A DNA stretch of 40,641 nt, taken from Methanocatella intestini (GTDB taxonomy: Archaea; Methanobacteriota; Methanobacteria; Methanobacteriales; Methanobacteriaceae). Below are positions 25,826 through 35,688 of the stretch, piece after piece; within the stretch, counting starts at the first letter, position 1; every line of letters starts with the position of its first letter. The notes beneath the pieces are model-generated. The model worked only from the letters and a program-made list of their open reading frames with translations. It made no database searches and was not told the DNA's origin. The stretch lies in NCBI RefSeq assembly GCF_002252585.1, contig NZ_NQLD01000007.1; one strand, 5' to 3'. The translations under genes were made by a program, and so were the position numbers.

Positions 25826-25840
25826 GATAACTATATATTA
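25826..25840 (+). promoter_or_regulatory. TATA-like element between metK and ileS
   Basis: TGATAACTATATATT lies 30-40 nt past metK and about 125 bp before ileS. T-rich tracts at 25855-25860 and 25889-25905 could terminate metK. GGGAGA stands before the ileS ATG. The promoter call is tentative. Confidence 0.35.
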
Positions 25841-25961
25841 AATTTCCTTTCTCGTTTTTTCAACTAAATTAAATTTCTATTCTTTAGAGATTTTTATTTT
25901 TTTTTAAATTATTCAACACAACATATCAATTAATTTCTTATTTAATATAGGGAGAATTATC

Positions 25962-28900
25962 ATGCCAATAAAAGAGGCAGACAAATCATATGATCATAAA
26001 AAAATAGAAAAAAAGATTCAAAACTTCTGGGTAGAAGAAGATACTTTTTCTAAAGTAAATAAACTTAGAGCTAATGGTCCTCAATATTCCTTTTTAGATG
26101 GACCTCCGTATTGTAGTGGTAAAATACATTTAGGAACTGCTTGGAATAAAGTTATTAAAGATTCTTACTTACGTTATAAAAGTATGAATGGATTTAGCTT
26201 AAGAAGACAGGCAGGATGGGATATGCATGGTCTTCCAATTGAACACAAAGTGGAAGAATTGATGGGTATTAAAAGCAAACAGGAAATTGAAGAAAACATT
26301 GGAATAGCTAAATTTGTTGATAAATGTAAGGAATTTGCAATAGACAATAAATTAGCTATGGAAAAAGAATTCGATGATTTGGGAGTTTGGATGGATTGGG
26401 AAGACCCATACATGACTTTAGATCCCAAATATATGGAATCTGCATGGTGGACATTAAAAAGAGCTAATGAACAGAATTTACTTGTAAATGATAAAAGAGT
26501 AATTAGCTGGTGTCCTCATTGTGAAACAGCATTGGCCGCAGCAGAAATTGATTATGAAGAAAAAGTTGACCCTTCAATTTTTGTTAAATTTCCACTTAAA
26601 ACTCCATTGCTGGAAGACAGTGATTTGCCGGAATATTTCTTGGTATGGACAACAACTCCATGGACACTTCCTGCAAACCTTGCTATCTGTGTAAATCCTG
26701 AATTTGATTATGCATTTGTTAAAATTGATGGAGAAATTTTACTTCTTGCTCAAAACCTGGTAGAAACAGTTTTAGGTCCTGCTACCATTGTACATAAAAC
26801 TAAAATACCTGCTGAAAATGAAGATGAAGAAGATAAAATCATAAAAGAAACTGAAGTTGTCTATGAGATAATTAAAGTTGTCAAAGGTGAAAGTTTACTT
26901 CATAAATCATACATTTATCCATTGGAAAAAGAAGTTTCAATACATGATGAATTTGATAAAAATGAAAATGTTCACACTATTTTGCCTGGAGATCATGTAG
27001 AACTTGGTGAAGGTACAGGATTCGTACATACAGCACCGGGACATGGTCCTGACGATTTTGAAGTAGGTAAAGCTTATGATTTGCCGATTTTCTGTCCTGT
27101 TGATGAAAGCGGTAATTTCACTGATGATGCAGGCAAATATGCCGGTGAATTCTGTAAAGCTGCTAATGATGAAATCATGGCTGATTTGCAGGACAGCGGT
27201 TTAATGTATAGAAACGAAACAATAGAACACAGGTATGGTGTATGTTGGAGATGTAAAACTCCTATCATATATTTAGCTACTAAACAATGGTTTTTAAAAG
27301 TAACAGACATTAAACAAAAAATGCTTGATGAAATTGACAAAGTGGAATGGGTGCCACAATGGGCAGGTCAGGGAAGATTCAGAGATTGGGTAGATAATGC
27401 TAAAGACTGGACAATTTCAAGACAAAGATACTGGGGTATTCCAATTCCTATTTGGGAATGTCCTGATTGCGGTGAATTAAAAGTAATAGGTTCTGTAGAG
27501 GAATTAAAAAACGAAGCTTTAAATGATATCTCTGTTGATGATGATGAGCTTGTTCACAGACCATATGTTGATGAAATCGTAATGAAATGTGATAAATGCG
27601 GTTCTGAAGTAAAAAGAATTCCTGATGTTTTAGATGTTTGGATTGACTCAGGAGTAGCTGGATGGGCTTCATTATATTATCCTCAGCAGCAAGATAAATT
27701 TAATCAGTGGTTCCCATATGACTTCATTACAGAAGGCCATGACCAAACCAGAGGATGGTTCTACTCACAGTTAGGTGCCGGTGTAATCTCCATGGGACAG
27801 GTACCATATAAGAAAGTACTGATGCACGGTTTTGTTTTAGATGAACACGGTAAGAAAATGAGTAAATCATTAGGTAATGTAGTTTCTCCTGAAGAAGTTA
27901 TTGAGAAATATGGTGCCGATGTATTAAGATTCTATTTATTATGGGCAAGCAAGCCATGGGATGATTTAAAATTCGTATGGGATGAATTGCTTAATGTAAA
28001 TAAGATGTTTAATATTTTATGGAATGTATATGTATTTTCAACTACTTACATGTCTTTAGATGAATTCAATCCAACTAAAATAACTGAAAAAGATATCATT
28101 TTAAGAGATGAGGACAATTGGATTATATCCAGAGCCAATACTTTAGTAAAAGAAGTTGGTCAGGACTTGGAAGAGTTATCATTCCATAAGGCTACAAGAA
28201 AAATCAATAACTTCATACTTGAAGATTTAAGCCGTTGGTATGTAAGACTTATTCGTGGAAGAACATGGGTAGAAAGTGATGATCCGGATAAACTTGGAGC
28301 TTATTACAGTCTATACACAGCTATTTACAAACTGATTTCAGTTTTATGTCCGATAGCTCCTCATGTTTGTGAAGAAATCTATGAAAACTTAGTTAAAGGA
28401 GTTGATGAAAACGCTCCTGAAAGTATTCACATGCTTGACTGGGGATATGATGAATCTAAAATCAATTCTGATTTAGAGCAAAAAATGGATGTAGTAAGAG
28501 AAGTAATTGAAGCATCTGCAAGAGCAAGGGATATAGCCAGATACAAACTTAGATGGCCCGTATCTGATATTACTATTGTGTCTCAGGATGAAGATGTTCT
28601 TAAAGCTATTGAAGAGTTACAGGATATTATTAAAGACCAATCAAATACGAAAGAAGTGTTAACTGCTGCAGAATTTGAAAACTTGTCATTTAATGCAAAA
28701 CCTAATCTTAAAACTTTGGGTCCTAGACTTAAAGGAGATATGGGTATTGTTAAAAAATATCTTGAAGAAGCTGACGGTAATCTAATTAAAAGCGAATTGG
28801 ATGATACAGGTAAATTCACTGTTGAAGCAGATGGGAAATCATTTGAATTAGATAGTAATGATATACTATTTGATACAGAGCTCCCTGATGACTTTGTAAG

Positions 28901-29234
28901 TTCTGAATTTGAATTTGGTAATGTATTTGTAAATACTAATGTAACTACTGAAATTAAACAAGAAGCAATGGCTCGTGAACTTATTAGAAGAGTTCAGGAC
29001 ATGAGGAAAGATTTAGATTTAGATGTGGAAGCTAGTATTGATGCTGTTGTAAGTACTTCTAGCGAATTTAAAGAATTAATACTTCCACAATCTGAATTTA
29101 TTGTTAATGAAATCAGGGCACGCAGCTTAATTAGCTCTGATGGAAAAGAATGTTTAGATGGCGAAGATATTTATACTAAAAATTGGGATATTGAAGGCGA
29201 GGAAGTCTGTATTTCTATAAGATTAGTGCAATAG
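25962..29234 (+). CDS. ileS: Isoleucyl-tRNA synthetase
   Basis: Class I aminoacyl-tRNA synthetase of 1090 residues. The HIGH-type motif is HLGT (residues 56-59, in GPPYCSGKIHLGTAW), with WDMHGLPIEHKVEE after it. The CP1 editing domain has TTTPWTLPANLAICVNP and GTGFVHTAPGHGPDDF. Cysteine pairs (VCWRCKTP, WECPDCGEL, MKCDKCGS) suggest zinc sites, and KMSKS is at 632-636 (GKKMSKSLGN). The C-terminal anticodon-binding region follows (WYVRLIRGRTW). GGGAGA precedes the ATG. It leads a same-strand run with purL, moeA and the protease gene. Confidence 0.97.
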   Translation: MPIKEADKSYDHKKIEKKIQNFWVEEDTFSKVNKLRANGPQYSFLDGPPYCSGKIHLGTAWNKVIKDSYLRYKSMNGFSLRRQAGWDMHGLPIEHKVEELMGIKSKQEIEENIGIAKFVDKCKEFAIDNKLAMEKEFDDLGVWMDWEDPYMTLDPKYMESAWWTLKRANEQNLLVNDKRVISWCPHCETALAAAEIDYEEKVDPSIFVKFPLKTPLLEDSDLPEYFLVWTTTPWTLPANLAICVNPEFDYAFVKIDGEILLLAQNLVETVLGPATIVHKTKIPAENEDEEDKIIKETEVVYEIIKVVKGESLLHKSYIYPLEKEVSIHDEFDKNENVHTILPGDHVELGEGTGFVHTAPGHGPDDFEVGKAYDLPIFCPVDESGNFTDDAGKYAGEFCKAANDEIMADLQDSGLMYRNETIEHRYGVCWRCKTPIIYLATKQWFLKVTDIKQKMLDEIDKVEWVPQWAGQGRFRDWVDNAKDWTISRQRYWGIPIPIWECPDCGELKVIGSVEELKNEALNDISVDDDELVHRPYVDEIVMKCDKCGSEVKRIPDVLDVWIDSGVAGWASLYYPQQQDKFNQWFPYDFITEGHDQTRGWFYSQLGAGVISMGQVPYKKVLMHGFVLDEHGKKMSKSLGNVVSPEEVIEKYGADVLRFYLLWASKPWDDLKFVWDELLNVNKMFNILWNVYVFSTTYMSLDEFNPTKITEKDIILRDEDNWIISRANTLVKEVGQDLEELSFHKATRKINNFILEDLSRWYVRLIRGRTWVESDDPDKLGAYYSLYTAIYKLISVLCPIAPHVCEEIYENLVKGVDENAPESIHMLDWGYDESKINSDLEQKMDVVREVIEASARARDIARYKLRWPVSDITIVSQDEDVLKAIEELQDIIKDQSNTKEVLTAAEFENLSFNAKPNLKTLGPRLKGDMGIVKKYLEEADGNLIKSELDDTGKFTVEADGKSFELDSNDILFDTELPDDFVSSEFEFGNVFVNTNVTTEIKQEAMARELIRRVQDMRKDLDLDVEASIDAVVSTSSEFKELILPQSEFIVNEIRARSLISSDGKECLDGEDIYTKNWDIEGEEVCISIRLVQ

Positions 29235-29243
29235 GTGTTTAAA

Positions 29244-31394
29244 ATGACTTTAACAGATTCTGAAATGGAATATATTGAAGGAATCCTTGGCAGGAAAATG
29301 AATGAACTGGAAGAAGGGATGTTGGATGTAATGTTTTCAGAACATTGCTCCTACAAAAGCAGCAGACCAATTCTAGGTACATTTCCTACTGAAGGGGAAA
29401 ATATTATTTTAGGTCCTGGAGATGATGCAGGTTTAGTTTCAGTAACTGATAAATATGCTTTGGCTGTTGGTATGGAAAGTCACAACCATCCTTCAGCTAT
29501 TGAGCCTTATGGTGGAGCAGGTACTGGAATTGGGGGAATTTTAAGAGATATTATTTCTATGGGTGCAAGACCAATAGCTCTTTTAGATTCTTTACGTTTC
29601 GGATCATTGGATGATGAAAAATCAAAATATTTATTTGAACATGTTGTAGAGGGAATTTCTGACTATGGTAATAGGGTAGGAGTTCCAACAGTGGCAGGTG
29701 AAGTTGAATTTGATGATTCATTTAGAACAAATCCTTTAGTTAATGTAATGTGTGTAGGACTTGTTGAAAAAGATAAAATCGTTCGTGGAAAAGCTCCATA
29801 TGTTGGGGATGTCTTTTTATTGATGGGAGGTACAACTGGCCGTGACGGAATTCATGGTGTAACCTTTGCATCAGAAGAGTTAACTTCAGATAGTGAAACA
29901 GAAGACAGGCCTGCTGTACAGGTAGCTGATCCATTTACTAAAAAAAGAGTTTTGGAAGCTTCTCTTGAAATTTTAGATGAAATTAATGTTAGCGGAGTTA
30001 AAGATTTAGGTGGTGGAGGATTAACCTGCTGTATTTCAGAGCTTGTTGATGAATCAGATAATGGTGCAAGAGTTGATTTACGTAATATTCCTTTAAGAGA
30101 AACAGGAATGACTCCATATGAAATCATGCTTTCAGAATCTCAGGAAAGAATGGTTTTTGTAATTAATCCTAAAGATGTTGAAAAAGCACAGGAAATCTGT
30201 GATAAACATGAAATTGTTTCAGCAGTTATTGGGGAAGTTATTGACGGAAACAACATGATAATTGATGATGAAGGTTCTTCTTTAGCTGATTTGCCAACTA
30301 TACTGTTAGCTGATCCTCCTTCACTTAATCGTGAATTAAAAGAAATACCTGAAGATACATCAAAAGTTGAAGTAGAGCACCCTCCAGTTAGGCAATCCTT
30401 ACTTGGACTTTTATCTTCACCCAATATTGCTTCCAAACAATGGGTTTACAAACAGTATGACCACGAAGTTCAGGTAAGAACTGTTGTAAAACCTGGTGAT
30501 GATGCAGCTGTTTTAAGAATTGATGATGAGACAGCTATTGCACTTGCAACTGATGCAAATACAATCCACACTAAATTGTCTCCGTTTGATGGCGGTGCAG
30601 GTTGTGTAGCTGAAGCTATTCGTAATGTAATTTCCATGGGCGCAACTCCTTATGCTGTTGTGGACTGTCTTAACTTTGGAAATCCTGAAACTCCTGAAAT
30701 ATTATGGCAATTTAAAAGAACAATTGAAGGTATGTCACTTGTAGCTGAGAATTTTAATGCTCCGGTTATCAGTGGAAATGTAAGTTTTTATAATGAAACT
30801 GAAGGTATTAAAATCAATCCTACTCCTGCTGTTGGTGTTATAGGTGTTGAGAACATTGAAAATATCAGAACAATGGACTTTAAAAACTCCGGTGATAAAA
30901 TCCTTTTAATTGGTACTACTTATGATGAAGTAACCGGTTCGGAATATCATAGGGCTATTCATAATATTGAAAAAGGTATGGCTCCAAGAATTAGGATTGA
31001 AGATGAATTGGCTAATGGTAAAACTATCTTAAAATTACTTGATGAAGATTCATCTAAAAATATTACAGCTATTCATGATGTATCTGATGGCGGATTAGCT
31101 GTTGCATTATCTGAAATGGTTATGAAAGGTAATATTGGTTGTGAAATAGATTTGGATTCAGTTATAACTTCTGATGATTTGGAAGAATCAGATTTAATTT
31201 ATAGTGAATCACATGGTAGATATATTGTAACAGTAAAGGCTGATGCTGTTGATGAAATATTAAATAAAATAAATGTTCCTGTAGCTATTATAGGGGAAGT
31301 TAAAGGAACTGTTTTAAAACTTGGAGATAATGAATTTACCATTGATGAATTAAATAATTCTTATCATGGAGTTATTGAAAAATACATGGCTTAA
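29244..31394 (+). CDS. purL: Phosphoribosylformylglycinamidine synthase subunit PurL
   Basis: ATP-dependent synthase subunit of purine biosynthesis, acting with PurQ and PurS encoded elsewhere. Motifs include FSEHCSYKSSRPIL at the start, GMESHNHPSAIEPYGGAGTG, GGTTGRDGIHGVTFAS, VKDLGGGGLTCCISE, SESQERMVFV and the second half FDGGAGCVAEAIRNVISMGA and HDVSDGGLAVALSEM. About 717 residues fits the small PurL type. A GTG at 29235 directly abuts the ileS stop; the ATG at 29244 is preferred because AGGTG lies 6 nt before it. Confidence 0.95.
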   Translation: MTLTDSEMEYIEGILGRKMNELEEGMLDVMFSEHCSYKSSRPILGTFPTEGENIILGPGDDAGLVSVTDKYALAVGMESHNHPSAIEPYGGAGTGIGGILRDIISMGARPIALLDSLRFGSLDDEKSKYLFEHVVEGISDYGNRVGVPTVAGEVEFDDSFRTNPLVNVMCVGLVEKDKIVRGKAPYVGDVFLLMGGTTGRDGIHGVTFASEELTSDSETEDRPAVQVADPFTKKRVLEASLEILDEINVSGVKDLGGGGLTCCISELVDESDNGARVDLRNIPLRETGMTPYEIMLSESQERMVFVINPKDVEKAQEICDKHEIVSAVIGEVIDGNNMIIDDEGSSLADLPTILLADPPSLNRELKEIPEDTSKVEVEHPPVRQSLLGLLSSPNIASKQWVYKQYDHEVQVRTVVKPGDDAAVLRIDDETAIALATDANTIHTKLSPFDGGAGCVAEAIRNVISMGATPYAVVDCLNFGNPETPEILWQFKRTIEGMSLVAENFNAPVISGNVSFYNETEGIKINPTPAVGVIGVENIENIRTMDFKNSGDKILLIGTTYDEVTGSEYHRAIHNIEKGMAPRIRIEDELANGKTILKLLDEDSSKNITAIHDVSDGGLAVALSEMVMKGNIGCEIDLDSVITSDDLEESDLIYSESHGRYIVTVKADAVDEILNKINVPVAIIGEVKGTVLKLGDNEFTIDELNNSYHGVIEKYMA

Positions 31395-31406
31395 GCTGGT
31401 GCGCTG

Positions 31407-32624
31407 ATGTTTTTGTCTAAATTAGATTCTCTAAAAGATGCTTTGAAATTAATGGAAAGTAATCAGAGGGTAATGGATTATGAAGAAATACCTTTAAAAG
31501 ATGCTCATAAAAGAGTGTTGGCTGAAGATATTATTTCTTTTCATGATTCTCCTCCTTTTGATAAATCTGCAATGGATGGTTTTGCCCTTAAGGGAGTAAA
31601 TACTTTTGGAGCATCACAAAGCAATCCTAAACATTTAAAAATTGTTGATTCAATTGGTGCAGGAGATTTTTGTGACAAGATAATAGGTGAAAATGAAGCT
31701 ATTGTAATAGCTACTGGATCTCCTGTTCCTGCAGGTGCAGATGCTGTTTTAATGAAGGAGTATACTACAACACAAAGTGATGAGTTAACTATTTACAGTC
31801 AGGTAACTCCTGGTGAAAATGTAAGTCCGAAAGCTGAAGATATCAGCAAGGGGGATGTGGTTTTATCTAAAAATACCTTTATCAGATATCAGGAAATGGG
31901 CTTAATAGCTTCTGCAGGATATAATACAGTTAAAGTTTTTAAAAAACCTAAAGTAAAGGTAATTATTACAGGCAATGAACTTGTAGATCCAACTAAGGAA
32001 GAAATATCTCAGGCTAAAATAATCAATTCTAACCAGTACACAATTGGCTCCATGCTTGAAGATTGCGGAGCTGTTTTTGATATTTGTCATGTAAAAGATA
32101 GTTTTGAAGAAGTTAAGAAAGCTATTTTGGAAGCATTAGATGAATATGATGTTATAATGACTACTGGGGGAACAGCTATCAGTAAAGGTGATGTGGTTTT
32201 GGATGTTGTTGGTGATATTGGGGAGGTATTATTCCATGGTGTATCTATAAGACCTGGAAAACCTATTGGTGCAGGTATTGCTAATAATAAAATGATATTT
32301 ACATTTTCAGGACAGCCAGTTGCAGCTATGACTCAATTTGATATTTTTGCAAGGAAATATTTATTTAATATGCAGGGCAGAGACTTTAATTTCCATGTTG
32401 TTCAAAGAGAATCTTTATTAAAAATTCCTTCTCAGCTTGGAAGAACTGATTTTGTCCGTGCATTTTCAGATGATGATTTTGCAAGGCATGTGTTGAACAG
32501 GGGTTCTGGTATAATTAGGTCTATGGTGGAGGCAAACAGCTACATCATAATAGATGAAAATGATGAAGGATATCAAAAGGGCGATATAGTTGATGTTGTC
32601 TTCTTTGATTCATTAATTTGGTAG
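31407..32624 (+). CDS. moeA: Molybdopterin molybdenumtransferase MoeA
   Basis: Inserts molybdenum (or tungsten) into the pterin cofactor, as needed for formylmethanofuran dehydrogenase. Domains follow the MoeA order: DSPPFDKSAMDGFAL and the GAD...KEY segment (TGSPVPAGADAVLMKEYT) near the front, IITGNELVDP, then the MoeA/MogA catalytic fold with MTTGGTAISKGD, RPGKPIGAGI and TFSGQPVAAMTQF. The last motif reads FSGQPVAA where bacterial enzymes have LPGNPVS. A C-terminal beta domain ends the protein. It starts 12 nt after purL, within the same run. Confidence 0.93.
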   Translation: MFLSKLDSLKDALKLMESNQRVMDYEEIPLKDAHKRVLAEDIISFHDSPPFDKSAMDGFALKGVNTFGASQSNPKHLKIVDSIGAGDFCDKIIGENEAIVIATGSPVPAGADAVLMKEYTTTQSDELTIYSQVTPGENVSPKAEDISKGDVVLSKNTFIRYQEMGLIASAGYNTVKVFKKPKVKVIITGNELVDPTKEEISQAKIINSNQYTIGSMLEDCGAVFDICHVKDSFEEVKKAILEALDEYDVIMTTGGTAISKGDVVLDVVGDIGEVLFHGVSIRPGKPIGAGIANNKMIFTFSGQPVAAMTQFDIFARKYLFNMQGRDFNFHVVQRESLLKIPSQLGRTDFVRAFSDDDFARHVLNRGSGIIRSMVEANSYIIIDENDEGYQKGDIVDVVFFDSLIW

Positions 32625-32640
32625 ACTAAGAGGTCATTTA

Positions 32641-33786
32641 ATGAATGGTATTTATTATTATTTAATCGCTTTCATTGTTATCTGGATATTGGCATTCGGA
32701 TTAAAAAGCAAATTAACCAATCATGGATTTGAAATTCAGTTTCCTCTTATTATGTGGAGAACTGAAAAGTTTAAAAATTTTATAAAAATGATGGCTAATC
32801 TTTCTCCACGGTTTTGGAAATGGTTTATGAATGTGGGGATTGTAATTTCATATATTGCAATGATATATATTACCTGGACACTGCTTAGTTCATTATCCTC
32901 AATGTTATATGCTCCTTCAGTTTCTTTAGTTATTCCTGGAGTTGAACTTCCTGGTTCATCAATTTATGTTCCTTTAGGCTATGGATTGGTTGCATTAGCT
33001 ACTGTATTGATAGTTCATGAATTTTCTCATGGTATATTGGCTGTTGCTGAGAAAATAAATGTTAAATCAGTAGGTCTGATGCTTTTTGCAATTCTTCCGG
33101 GGGCATTTATGGAACCTGATGAAGAAGAAATGAAAGAAGCTAAAAAATCTTCTAAATTAAGGATATATGCTGCAGGGTCAATGGCAAACATTACTTTAGC
33201 AGTAATAGCTCTTTTAATAGTTTCTGCAGTTGGATCTTATGTTATTCCATCTACATTTGAAGAAAATGGGATAGAAATTGATAGGCTTGTAGGTGATTCT
33301 CCTGCAAGTAAAGTTCTTAAAGAGGGAATGATTATTGAATCAATTGATAATCAAAAGGTCAATGATACAAATAGCTATGTAAATGCTGTTAATAATCTTA
33401 AACCTGGTCAAAATATAACTATAGGAACGAATGAAGGCGATTATTCAATTATTTTAGATAAAAATCCAAACAATGATTCTAAAGGATATATGGGTATTCA
33501 GGCAGCTAAACATTATGAATTGAATGATGGTGTAGCTAGTGTATACGGTGATACGCTGCCTTGGATATGGTTTGGTGTACTTGAACTATTCCAATGGATA
33601 GCTATGCTGAATTTAGGTATCGGATTATTTAATTTGCTTCCGATAAAACCGTTAGATGGAGGGCATATGTTTGAAACATTGCTCAGCTATAAAATACCTG
33701 AATTCTTTTACAAACCTGTTGTCAATGCACTGTCTTTGATTTTAGGAATGATTATCCTATTCAGTATTGTGTATGGATTTTTATAA
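32641..33786 (+). CDS. Site-2 protease (M50), PDZ-containing membrane metalloprotease
   Basis: Intramembrane zinc protease. The HExxH motif is HEFSH at residues 126-130 in the second or third membrane helix, and the third zinc ligand region is KPLDGGHMFE near residue 338. Between them lies a PDZ-like domain (GDSPASKVLKEGMIIESIDN). 381 residues with about five hydrophobic segments. GAGG lies before the ATG, and the gene follows moeA after 16 nt. Family members cleave membrane-bound regulators; the target here is unknown. It ends next to a stem-loop shared with the convergent ATPase gene. Confidence 0.9.
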   Translation: MNGIYYYLIAFIVIWILAFGLKSKLTNHGFEIQFPLIMWRTEKFKNFIKMMANLSPRFWKWFMNVGIVISYIAMIYITWTLLSSLSSMLYAPSVSLVIPGVELPGSSIYVPLGYGLVALATVLIVHEFSHGILAVAEKINVKSVGLMLFAILPGAFMEPDEEEMKEAKKSSKLRIYAAGSMANITLAVIALLIVSAVGSYVIPSTFEENGIEIDRLVGDSPASKVLKEGMIIESIDNQKVNDTNSYVNAVNNLKPGQNITIGTNEGDYSIILDKNPNNDSKGYMGIQAAKHYELNDGVASVYGDTLPWIWFGVLELFQWIAMLNLGIGLFNLLPIKPLDGGHMFETLLSYKIPEFFYKPVVNALSLILGMIILFSIVYGFL

Positions 33787-33790
33787 TAAA

Positions 33791-33806
33791 ATCCCTTAAT
33801 AGGGAT
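33791..33806. terminator. Stem-loop between convergent genes
   Basis: ATCCCT, TAAT and AGGGAT form a perfect 6-bp stem. It overlaps the last codons of the minus-strand ATPase gene and follows the protease stop by 4 nt. It could serve both directions, though neither side has a long T tract immediately after it. Confidence 0.4.
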
Positions 33807-34965
33807 AATCTCCTTTTTCTTCATATTCTTTTTTTAACCATTCTTTAAAAATGGAATCATATATTTCATATTTTTTGTTATCTGATTCTATCAGACTTTT
33901 GTTTTGCAATGTTTTTAGTGAAGCGCCAATAGCTCCGCTGGTTACTTCTAGTTTATTTGCTATTTCAATTCTTTTCAGTGGTTTTTCAATAAGTGATGTG
34001 ATGATTCTTTTTTCCTGGTTATTTAGTTTGTACCATTCATTTGTCAAATGGATTAATAGGTAAGGTAAGGATTTTCTAAATTCACTAATTATTTTATCTT
34101 CATTTAATTCTTCATTTGGAGGCAACAATCTTGCAAAACTATTGATATAATATGGAATTCCCTTTGTACATTTATAAAATCTTTTAAAGCCATCATCTGT
34201 AAATTTAAGATAATCTGCTTTTTCTTTCAAATAATTTTTTGTTGTGTCAAATGAAAAAGTAGTAATTTCAAAATTTAATATTCTGCCACCGAAAGCTCCT
34301 TTTTGACCGGCAATATCTGCAATTAATTCATCCTTAACGCTCATACTTCCAGAAAAGATATATCCTATATGATTTTGTGATTGGATTACACTTCTGATAT
34401 ACCATAGAAATCCCTTAACATCTTCATCAAGCTGTTTTAAAATCTGGAATTCATCCATAAATATTAAAACTCCATTTATCTGCTTTTTATAATTTTCATA
34501 TATTTGTTGAGGCAAATCCATTACAAAAGTAGTGAATTTAGTGTAATCCTCTTCTGTAAGAGGGAGTAGAGGTATTTTATTAATTTTATCTAATTTAAAA
34601 TTACGAGTTTTGAAATATTTAAGAATTTTTGTATCAATGGTTATGATATTTGATTCACTACATGATTTTATAATTGATTCGTAGAATAATTTCATAAAAT
34701 CAAAGCGGGTTAATGAATTCTTTTTATATTTGTCTATTGCAGATAAGTCCATATAAACAACTAAATATTCATTCTGGAGATTTTTTTTTAATTTTTTCAT
34801 TAATGCACTTTTTCCCACTCCTCTAATGCCAGTAAGAAGTATTGTTGGAGTTGATCCTTTTTTAGTTAGTTCTAAATTATCAGAGAGGAATGAAATTTCA
34901 TCTACTCTATTATAAAACTGAGCATCATCTAAATCATTATCATTTCCTAATGGCAAACTTGTCAT
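33796..34965 (-). CDS. Archaeal AAA ATPase with C-terminal winged helix
   Basis: 389 residues of the archaeal STAND-like ATPase class (PF01637 type). An entry motif FYNRVDEISFL is followed by Walker A LTGIRGVGKSALMKKL, Walker B VLIFMDEFQIL, the sensor-like YIFSGSMSV and a lid containing GIPYYINSFARLL. The C-terminus is a winged helix (IANKLEVTSGAIGASLKTLQ). The ATG at 34965 is chosen over the upstream GTG-type extension because AAAGGTGAAATT immediately precedes it. It stands alone on its strand. Relatives are very numerous in archaeal genomes and mostly uncharacterised. It might be a DNA-linked regulator or part of a mobile or defence unit. Confidence 0.85.
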   Translation of the reverse strand: MTSLPLGNDNDLDDAQFYNRVDEISFLSDNLELTKKGSTPTILLTGIRGVGKSALMKKLKKNLQNEYLVVYMDLSAIDKYKKNSLTRFDFMKLFYESIIKSCSESNIITIDTKILKYFKTRNFKLDKINKIPLLPLTEEDYTKFTTFVMDLPQQIYENYKKQINGVLIFMDEFQILKQLDEDVKGFLWYIRSVIQSQNHIGYIFSGSMSVKDELIADIAGQKGAFGGRILNFEITTFSFDTTKNYLKEKADYLKFTDDGFKRFYKCTKGIPYYINSFARLLPPNEELNEDKIISEFRKSLPYLLIHLTNEWYKLNNQEKRIITSLIEKPLKRIEIANKLEVTSGAIGASLKTLQNKSLIESDNKKYEIYDSIFKEWLKKEYEEKGDYPY

Positions 34966-35006
34966 AATTTCACCTTTAATTAATATCTTTAAAAACATCC
35001 CATATG

Positions 35007-35054
35007 AATGTAATGTAAATTCCATTATAATGTAAAAAACACACATCGCATTAT
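35007..35054 (-). promoter_or_regulatory. Repeated AATGTAA motifs and palindrome upstream of the ATPase gene
   Basis: The 90 bp upstream of the ATPase gene holds overlapping AATGTAA copies (from 35007, 35012 and 35029), the perfect palindrome CATTATAATG (35023-35032) and GCAT-N6-ATGC (35048-35061 region). Such clustering before a winged-helix protein gene is compatible with autoregulation. No function is shown. Confidence 0.35.
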
Positions 35055-35225
35055 GTTATGCAATATAAAAAAAGATGAAAATGAATTATTTATCTATAAA
35101 AAAGCTTAAATACTTTTGAGAATTCTGAAAAAGTCATTAAAAATAGATATTGTAAAATTATTTAAATTAAAAAATATTAAAGCTAAAAAAAGATTAAGGA
35201 AGAATAATTAAATTCTTTCCTAAAT

Positions 35226-35639
35226 TTAGAAGTATCTTTCTAAGATTCCTTCTAAGATTCTGTAATGGCGTCCTTCATCTTTGGAACTTTCTTTGAAGAA
35301 ATCAGTTGCATCTTCGAGGTTTTCAGCTGCAGCTTTTTCAGATGCTTCTCTTTTTTCAGCGTTAGCCATTTTTTCTCCTTCTAACATCATTTCAATGTTA
35401 GCTTTGAGATCATCTTTAATAATTCCGTTCATTTCACAGAATCTTGCTGCGTGTTCTGCTTCTTCCCAAGCTAATCTTTTGAATACTTCAGCTAATTCTC
35501 CGTAACCAGACCTTGATGCTTGTCTAGACATAGCTAAGTACATACCTACTTCTTGGGTTTCTCCATTAAAATTATTTTGTACTTCTTTTTCTACTCCAGT
35601 ACCTACAGTACTGCCTATTTTATGTTCGTATTTAACCAT
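35226..35639 (-). CDS. Rubrerythrin-like diiron protein (no rubredoxin domain)
   Basis: 137-residue four-helix ferritin-like protein. Diiron ligand positions are visible as E27/E30 (NGETQEVGMY), EEAEHAARF near residues 59-67 and DEGRHYRILE near the end. The C-terminal rubredoxin domain of classical rubrerythrin is absent, so electrons must come from a separate partner. GGAGG lies 8 nt before the ATG at 35639, which is preferred over an upstream start. It is 49 nt downstream of fprA on the same strand. The likely role is peroxide reduction alongside FprA's oxygen reduction. Confidence 0.88.
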   Translation of the reverse strand: MVKYEHKIGSTVGTGVEKEVQNNFNGETQEVGMYLAMSRQASRSGYGELAEVFKRLAWEEAEHAARFCEMNGIIKDDLKANIEMMLEGEKMANAEKREASEKAAAENLEDATDFFKESSKDEGRHYRILEGILERYF

Positions 35640-35688
35640 AGTAATAACCTCCAATTGATTAGTATTTAATAAATTTATATTTTATATT

